Assembly (NCBI GenBank): GCA_037039925.1
Contig: JAXRKP010000033.1
Location: 497,213 to 561,212, forward strand
Direction: 5' to 3'
DNA length: 64,000 nt
From: Doris montereyensis
Taxonomy: Eukaryota; Mollusca; Gastropoda; Nudibranchia; Dorididae
Shown one piece after another: positions 61,001 to 64,000 of the stretch. The notes under the pieces are model-generated. The model made no database searches, was not told the origin of the DNA, and saw only the letters and a list, made by a program, of their open reading frames with translations. The first letter of the stretch is position 1. Every line of letters starts with the position of its first letter. The translations under genes and the position numbers were made by a program.

Positions 61001-63530
61001 ATCCACATTTTTTAACTTAAAGTTCTTCTTTCCTCTTGCATTATAATGAGTCTGAGTTGTTGTGTACTCTTGGGAGAGCCGGCCTGGACTTGGTGACCAT
61101 CATGCTTACTAAGCCTCAGATGGCTAAAGGATGGCAAGTGGAAACTTGTGGTTCAGTTTCCTTATACAGATGTGTAGCAATTGAAAGTTACGCTTGTGAA
61201 TCAAAAGCTGGTTACATCAAAGTTGCTTTCTGACTAATACTTTTGGTTGAATAGAAAATCTTGTGAATGTTCTGATGACTTGAGGAGGTGACGAGATAGG
61301 CTTCACGATGGCAGTTGTTAAAAGAATGTATTTGTGTGTTGATGCTAGAAATTCTTAAAACATATGGCAACAATTCATACAAGAAATGACGGTCAAGAAA
61401 AACTTAATGAAAAAGCAGTGTAAGATTTTGGATGCTGACGAAAAGCTTTGTTAACAAAAACCCAAGCCAAGAATATTTGTCATTGAACTACCCCTGCCTA
61501 TCAGCAGACAAGTTTTTATTTAATGTTTTTCATCTTTTTGTCACCAAGAAATATGCGTGCTTGCCAGCTAGGCGCGCCACAGATCGGCCGGTGTGCCGAT
61601 TACAAAGTGACTGCTACGTTCCCAAGGCGGAGGCGGCCTGTGTGTACCCCGCCATTGACAATGTCACCAAACTGCTGCGTGTGTCTCATGGCCAACGCCC
61701 ACCCCTGCTCTTCCTAGGCCATCCCCTGCACCTGTATTACTCTGGTAAGGAAATTCTTGTGGCAAGAGTCATATTCTGTCAAGGCCTGTATACCCATAGG
61801 CCAGAGCTTGTCCTAGTTTCTGTAGTGTCAAACTGAACAGGGGAAAGTACAGTTGATTTGAGTTATAATGAGTAGTACTTGGTTTATCATAAGTAGGACT
61901 TGATTGTAATTTAATGCATTTGTAAGTTGTTCAAGTTTGTGTGTCAGTATATTATCATACCATGAAGCTATATCACGACTTCTTTAAAAGTGGCCTAGAT
62001 TGTCCAATACCTAGCAGTTCATTTCAAATGTTAGTTTTATTTTCTTCATTTTGTTTTTTGTTTCTTCCTTTTCAGTGTCGTTGAGCAACTATGTGCCAAA
62101 AAGTTCATTCATTCCGTTAAACCTGCCCTTTGTCATAGAAACATTTTGCAAGTATCCTTTTGGTGACTAGTATCACACTGTACCTGCTTTAAAAGGTCTA
62201 TACAAACATGTCAAGTTTGATTTATTTGTCAAGTTTTTTATTTTATTTTTCACTAACGTTCAGATGAATACAAAAATAAGTCAAATAATTATTATTATTT
62301 TTTTTACGTCAAACTATATCATTGTGTCAAACTAGTCCAACTGTCCTTTACACATACAGATATCATTGTGTCTAAATAGTCCAACTGTCCTCCATACATA
62401 CACATATATCATTGTGTCTAAATAGTCCAACTGTCCTCCATACATACACACATATCATTGTGTCTAAATAGTCCAACTGTCCTCCATACATACACATATA
62501 TCAATGTATCAAACTAGTCCGATGTTCCCCATACACGCATGTATCATTAAGTCTAACGAGTTCAGTGTTCCCCCATACACAGATATCATTGTGTCTAACT
62601 AATCCAATGTTTCCCCATACACACATAAATAATTGTGTCTAACTAGTCCAATGTTCCCCCATACACACAGATATCATTGTGTCTAACTAGTCCAATGTTC
62701 CCCCATACACACAGATATCAATGTGTCTAACTAGTCCAATGTTCCCCCATACACACAGATATCATTGTGTCTAACTAGTCCAATGTTCCCCCATACACAC
62801 AGATATCAATGTGTCAAACTAGTCCAATGATATTCCAATGTTCCCCCATACACACATATATCAATGTGTCAAACTAGTCCAATGTTCCCCCCATACACAC
62901 AGATATCAATGTATCTAAGTAGTCCAATGTTCCCCCATACACATATGTATCAATGTGTCAAACTGTCCAATGTTCCCCCATCATATATATCAACTAAGTA
63001 GTCCAATATTCCCCATACCCATATCATTGTGTCAACAGTCCAATATCATCAATGTGTCAAACTAGTCCAATGTTCCATACCCAGATATACTAACACAATG
63101 TTCCCCATACACACAGATATCAATGTGTCAAACTAGTCCAATGTTCCCCCATACACACATATATAAATGTGTTTAACTAGTCCAATGTTCCCCATACACA
63201 CATATATACACACATATATAAATGTGTCTAACTAGTCCAATGTTCCTCCATACACACATATATATCATTGTGTCTAACTAGTCCAATGTTCCCCCATACA
63301 CACAGATATCATTGTGTCAAACCAGTCCAAAGATATCCCCCATACATACTCACATCAATGTATCAAAATTTCCTTAACCAACATCTCTAGATACATTGTC
63401 TCTTTGTCTGGGGCTAACTGGTCCAATTCTCAACATTGTGTCAAACCAGTGCTATGGATTGGACATCGGACAGTACATTTGCCATGCATTCATTGAATTG
63501 GCTCTCCGTCCGTTCGTACCTGATCCCCAG
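48964..63530 (+). CDS. MBTPS2: Site-2 protease (membrane-bound zinc metalloprotease), 3'-partial
   Basis: The Golgi intramembrane protease that releases SREBP and ATF6 after site-1 cleavage. Exons: 48964-49038, 50311-50580, 51288-51391, 53786-54032, 54522-54702, 56980-57104, 61549-61744, 62076-62151, 63391-63530. Phases chain through all nine. Exon 3 carries the zinc ligand motif HEIGH; exon 4 [18 protein letters not shown] and [11 protein letters not shown]; exons 5-7 the cysteine-rich luminal/PDZ-like loop ([37 protein letters not shown]); exon 8 the next strand; exon 9 the LDG region with the third zinc ligand, disturbed here. Corrected exons give about 467 residues of roughly 519, so one last exon is missing beyond 64000. 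The serine-rich stretch of the human protein is absent. An in-frame TGA upstream supports the chosen ATG. Confidence 0.93.
49257..49545 (-). mobile_element. Dispersed repeat family B, diverged copy 3
   Basis: The reverse complement follows 19680-19960: landmarks GGTGATAATAATC (+ strand), ATGCTAGTCTGAC, ACGTCAGACCTAG. A tRNA-like B-box sequence (TTCGAATTC, minus strand) sits near its right end. MBTPS2 intron 1. Confidence 0.6.
49815..49930 (+). mobile_element. SINE-like tRNA head fragment
   Basis: B box GGGTTCAAATCCTAG and CTAGGTCTGCTGTTGTGTAC, as in family B bodies. Truncated. Confidence 0.45.
50311..50580 (+). CDS. MBTPS2: MBTPS2 exon 2
   Basis: 90 codons after TTCATCTCCAG, before GTGAGT. 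Encodes the [12 protein letters not shown] segment (family: IRWQTAVFNRAF), then the helix [20 protein letters not shown]. Confidence 0.9.
51288..51391 (+). CDS. MBTPS2: MBTPS2 exon 3 (HEIGH active site)
   Basis: 104 nt after TCGCCAACAG. Encodes [20 protein letters not shown] then [19 protein letters not shown] (51360-51374) supplies the two zinc-binding histidines and catalytic glutamate. Confidence 0.95.
51392..52390 (+). repeat. 43-bp minisatellite starting at the MBTPS2 exon 3 donor
   Basis: About 22 units of TGTTTTTGTGACATTTTTAT, CTAGTTAATCTAGGTGTCAG. The first unit is the donor itself: GTAAGACATTCTTATCTAG aligns with GTGACATTTTTATCTAG of later units. Some units carry an extra TTTTGGACC or TTTTTGACA. 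Confidence 0.93.
52510..53055 (+). repeat. 26-bp minisatellite, MBTPS2 intron 3
   Basis: About 21 units of AGATCAGGTAGAAAGGAAGC followed by TGTTTG. Many variants read GAGGTAAAAAGG, a weak donor-like sequence. Confidence 0.93.
53681..53833 (+). repeat. MBTPS2: 82-bp-offset duplication of the MBTPS2 exon 4 acceptor
   Basis: 53681-53751 and 53763-53833 are ~71-bp near-identical copies, each with TGTTC.ATGTTCACAG and the first ~16 codons of exon 4. The upstream copy encodes [17 protein letters not shown] and then loses similarity. Confidence 0.92.
53786..54032 (+). CDS. MBTPS2: MBTPS2 exon 4
   Basis: 247 nt after TCTATGTTCACAG, before GTAAGA. Encodes [60 protein letters not shown] and onward to VTDVVE. 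Both splice sites are duplicated nearby: the acceptor 82 bases upstream, the donor 25 bases downstream. Use of either extra site would shift the frame. Confidence 0.94.
54027..54066 (+). repeat. MBTPS2: 25-bp-offset duplication of the MBTPS2 exon 4 donor
   Basis: GTTGAGGTAAGATGT occurs at 54027-54041 (real donor) and again at 54052-54066. Confidence 0.9.
54522..54702 (+). CDS. MBTPS2: MBTPS2 exon 5
   Basis: 181 nt after GAATCCATAG, ending CCAAACA|GTAAGT. Encodes [36 protein letters not shown] (the PDZ-like loop; family GPRGL.VGD). Confidence 0.92.
54703..55290 (+). repeat. 25-bp minisatellite of splice-donor units, MBTPS2 intron 5
   Basis: About 22 units of CAGTAAGTGTTTACGTTTTC CCATG type, starting at the exon 5 donor (ACA|GTAAGT). 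Early units are diverged, middle units homogeneous, and units after 55130 decay. Most keep CAGTAAGT. Confidence 0.94.
55318..55690 (-). mobile_element. LINE fragment, inverted copy with empty MITE target
   Basis: The reverse complement matches the LINE at 28650-29270, including AAGAAGAGTAGTAGG and GATCAAACCAAAAGCAGATG, where the other copy carries the 253-bp MITE. Confidence 0.65.
55695..55760 (+). mobile_element. SINE family 1 head fragment
   Basis: GTTGTCAAGAGGCAAGGTG, TTGGCCTCTCAACCAAAGG and GTGGGTTGGAGTC match the tRNA-like head. It runs directly into the 30-bp array. Confidence 0.65.
55755..56795 (+). repeat. 30-bp minisatellite, MBTPS2 intron 5
   Basis: About 35 units of TCAAATCATTGTCCTACTTG CTGTCTTGTA. 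The ORFs of 393 and 390 residues across it ([10 protein letters not shown] and [10 protein letters not shown] repeats) are both open only because 30 is divisible by 3 and the unit lacks stops in two frames. Confidence 0.97.
56980..57104 (+). CDS. MBTPS2: MBTPS2 exon 6
   Basis: 125 nt after TTTGCCCAG, before GTGAGA. Encodes a His-rich linker, then [19 protein letters not shown], matching the ECCNNHSLTDVCFSY region of the family. Confidence 0.9.
57490..60880 (+). repeat. 3.4-kb degenerate 22-bp minisatellite, MBTPS2 intron 6
   Basis: Roughly 150 units around GGTGACAGTGGAAATGACTT CA. Larger sub-blocks recur, for example a TTATGACCTTCAGGTTACTG motif followed by TTGATTTCACCTTCAGGTGA. Units carry CAGGTGAC, a partial donor match. 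Confidence 0.93.
61549..61744 (+). CDS. MBTPS2: MBTPS2 exon 7
   Basis: 196 nt after TTGTCACCAAG, before GTAAGG. Encodes [20 protein letters not shown], cysteine-containing loop, then [13 protein letters not shown] (family YVGHPLHLHYT). Confidence 0.93.
62076..62151 (+). CDS. MBTPS2: MBTPS2 exon 8
   Basis: 76 nt after CCTTTTCAG, before GTATCC. Encodes [20 protein letters not shown] and IETFCK. Confidence 0.9.
62290..63330 (+). repeat. 44-bp minisatellite running into MBTPS2 exon 9
   Basis: About 23 units of CAGATATCATTGTGTCTAAC, TAGTCCAATGTTCCCCCATA, CACA. The unit resembles the exon 9 start: TAG|ATACATTGTCTC...CTAACTGGTCCAAT. CCCCCATACACACAG before each ATATC is acceptor-like. Confidence 0.92.
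63391..63530 (+). CDS. MBTPS2: MBTPS2 exon 9, LDG exon with disruptive insertions
   Basis: Starts after CATCTCTAG and ends before GTGAGA. The first frame gives YIVSLSGA; the last gives [20 protein letters not shown] and PFVPDPQ. In the family the two are joined in one frame with SLSGALAI and PCFALDGQW. Compared with that pattern there are about 13 extra bases (2, 2, 6 and 3), a net +1 shift, and an isoleucine splits L-D-G. The added bases resemble the adjacent 44-bp array. Confidence 0.75.
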
Positions 63531-63839
63531 GTGAGAAGCTCCATCTACGCGGTGGCAATTATCTTGAACTCTCCTACTGCTGGTCAACGTTATTTTTGCC
63601 ATGTGGACTTTGTTTTTGTGATAAAACATCTTTCTGGTGACCTTCAAGATGTTTGACTTTCATGCTTTGACTTTCGGTGGCAATATGTAACTGGTGTAGA
63701 AAGACATGAATTTAATATTCAACGTATTAAAAGCGTTTCATAGCTGGTAAGGTAATAGAGGACAGACAACAGGTCAAGGTGTCAAAAACGATAATGTTTG
63801 TTATTTTGCTAAGCTGCTCACCTAACTCTCTCTAAGCCT

Positions 63840-64000
63840 TGGAAAAAGCAGACGGCATGAGAAACATGATGACCAATGCTCTACATGAAAGGGGTATAGC
63901 AGACGACATAAGAAACATGAAAACCAATGCTCTACTTGAAAGGGATAAAGCAGACGACATCAGAAACATGATGACCAATATTCTACATGAAAGGGGTAAA
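63840..64000 (+). repeat. 51-bp tandem repeat at the window end, MBTPS2 intron 9
   Basis: Three units of GCAGACGACATAAGAAACAT, GATGACCAATGCTCTACATG, AAAGGGGTAAA; the array continues past the window. Confidence 0.9.

Overview
The window is eukaryotic nuclear DNA: small exons with consensus GT-AG boundaries sit in large, repeat-filled introns. tRNA-headed SINEs, LINE reverse-transcriptase relics, long (CT)n/(GA)n tracts and many minisatellites suggest a lophotrochozoan animal, most likely a mollusc and perhaps a gastropod. That taxonomic guess is an inference from repeat style, not a database result.

Three protein-coding genes can be assembled exon by exon. (1) An SFT2D1/2-family Golgi membrane protein lies on the + strand, exons 2-7 at 4188-12990; its first exon is probably upstream of the window. 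(2) EIF2S3, translation initiation factor eIF2 gamma, lies on the - strand from 43314 to 21183. All 13 coding exons are present. They sum to 472 codons plus stop once two apparent one-base deletions are allowed for. (3) MBTPS2, the site-2 protease that activates SREBP and ATF6, lies on the + strand from 48964 past 63530; the final exon is beyond the window. SFT2D and EIF2S3 are convergent; EIF2S3 and MBTPS2 are divergent. All three act in secretory-pathway, ER-stress or translation control.

Region by region: 1-4187 is AT-rich, upstream of SFT2D exon 2, with a dispersed repeat. 4188-12990 is SFT2D, with arrays in introns 4, 5 and 6. 12991-21182 is a convergent intergenic stretch with SINE-like pieces and arrays. 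21183-43314 is EIF2S3, with a 3.6-kb 48-bp array, a hAT-like MITE, a second terminal-inverted-repeat element and LINE relics in its introns. 43315-48963 is the divergent intergenic region, with (GA)n/(GT)n, CTAGATCT-rich DNA, RT relics and a SINE. 48964-64000 is MBTPS2, most of whose introns are filled by arrays.

The most unusual signal is that several minisatellites begin at, or contain, the exon-intron junction itself. Units carrying the real 5' splice site (SFT2D exon 6, MBTPS2 exons 3 and 5) or the 3' splice site plus exon start (MBTPS2 exon 9) have been tandemly multiplied. MBTPS2 exon 4 carries two-copy duplications at both of its ends that look like seeds of the same process. Two of these exons (SFT2D exon 6, MBTPS2 exon 9) are frame-disturbed where the array meets the coding sequence. 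Long ORFs inside arrays are artefacts of repeat lengths divisible by three.
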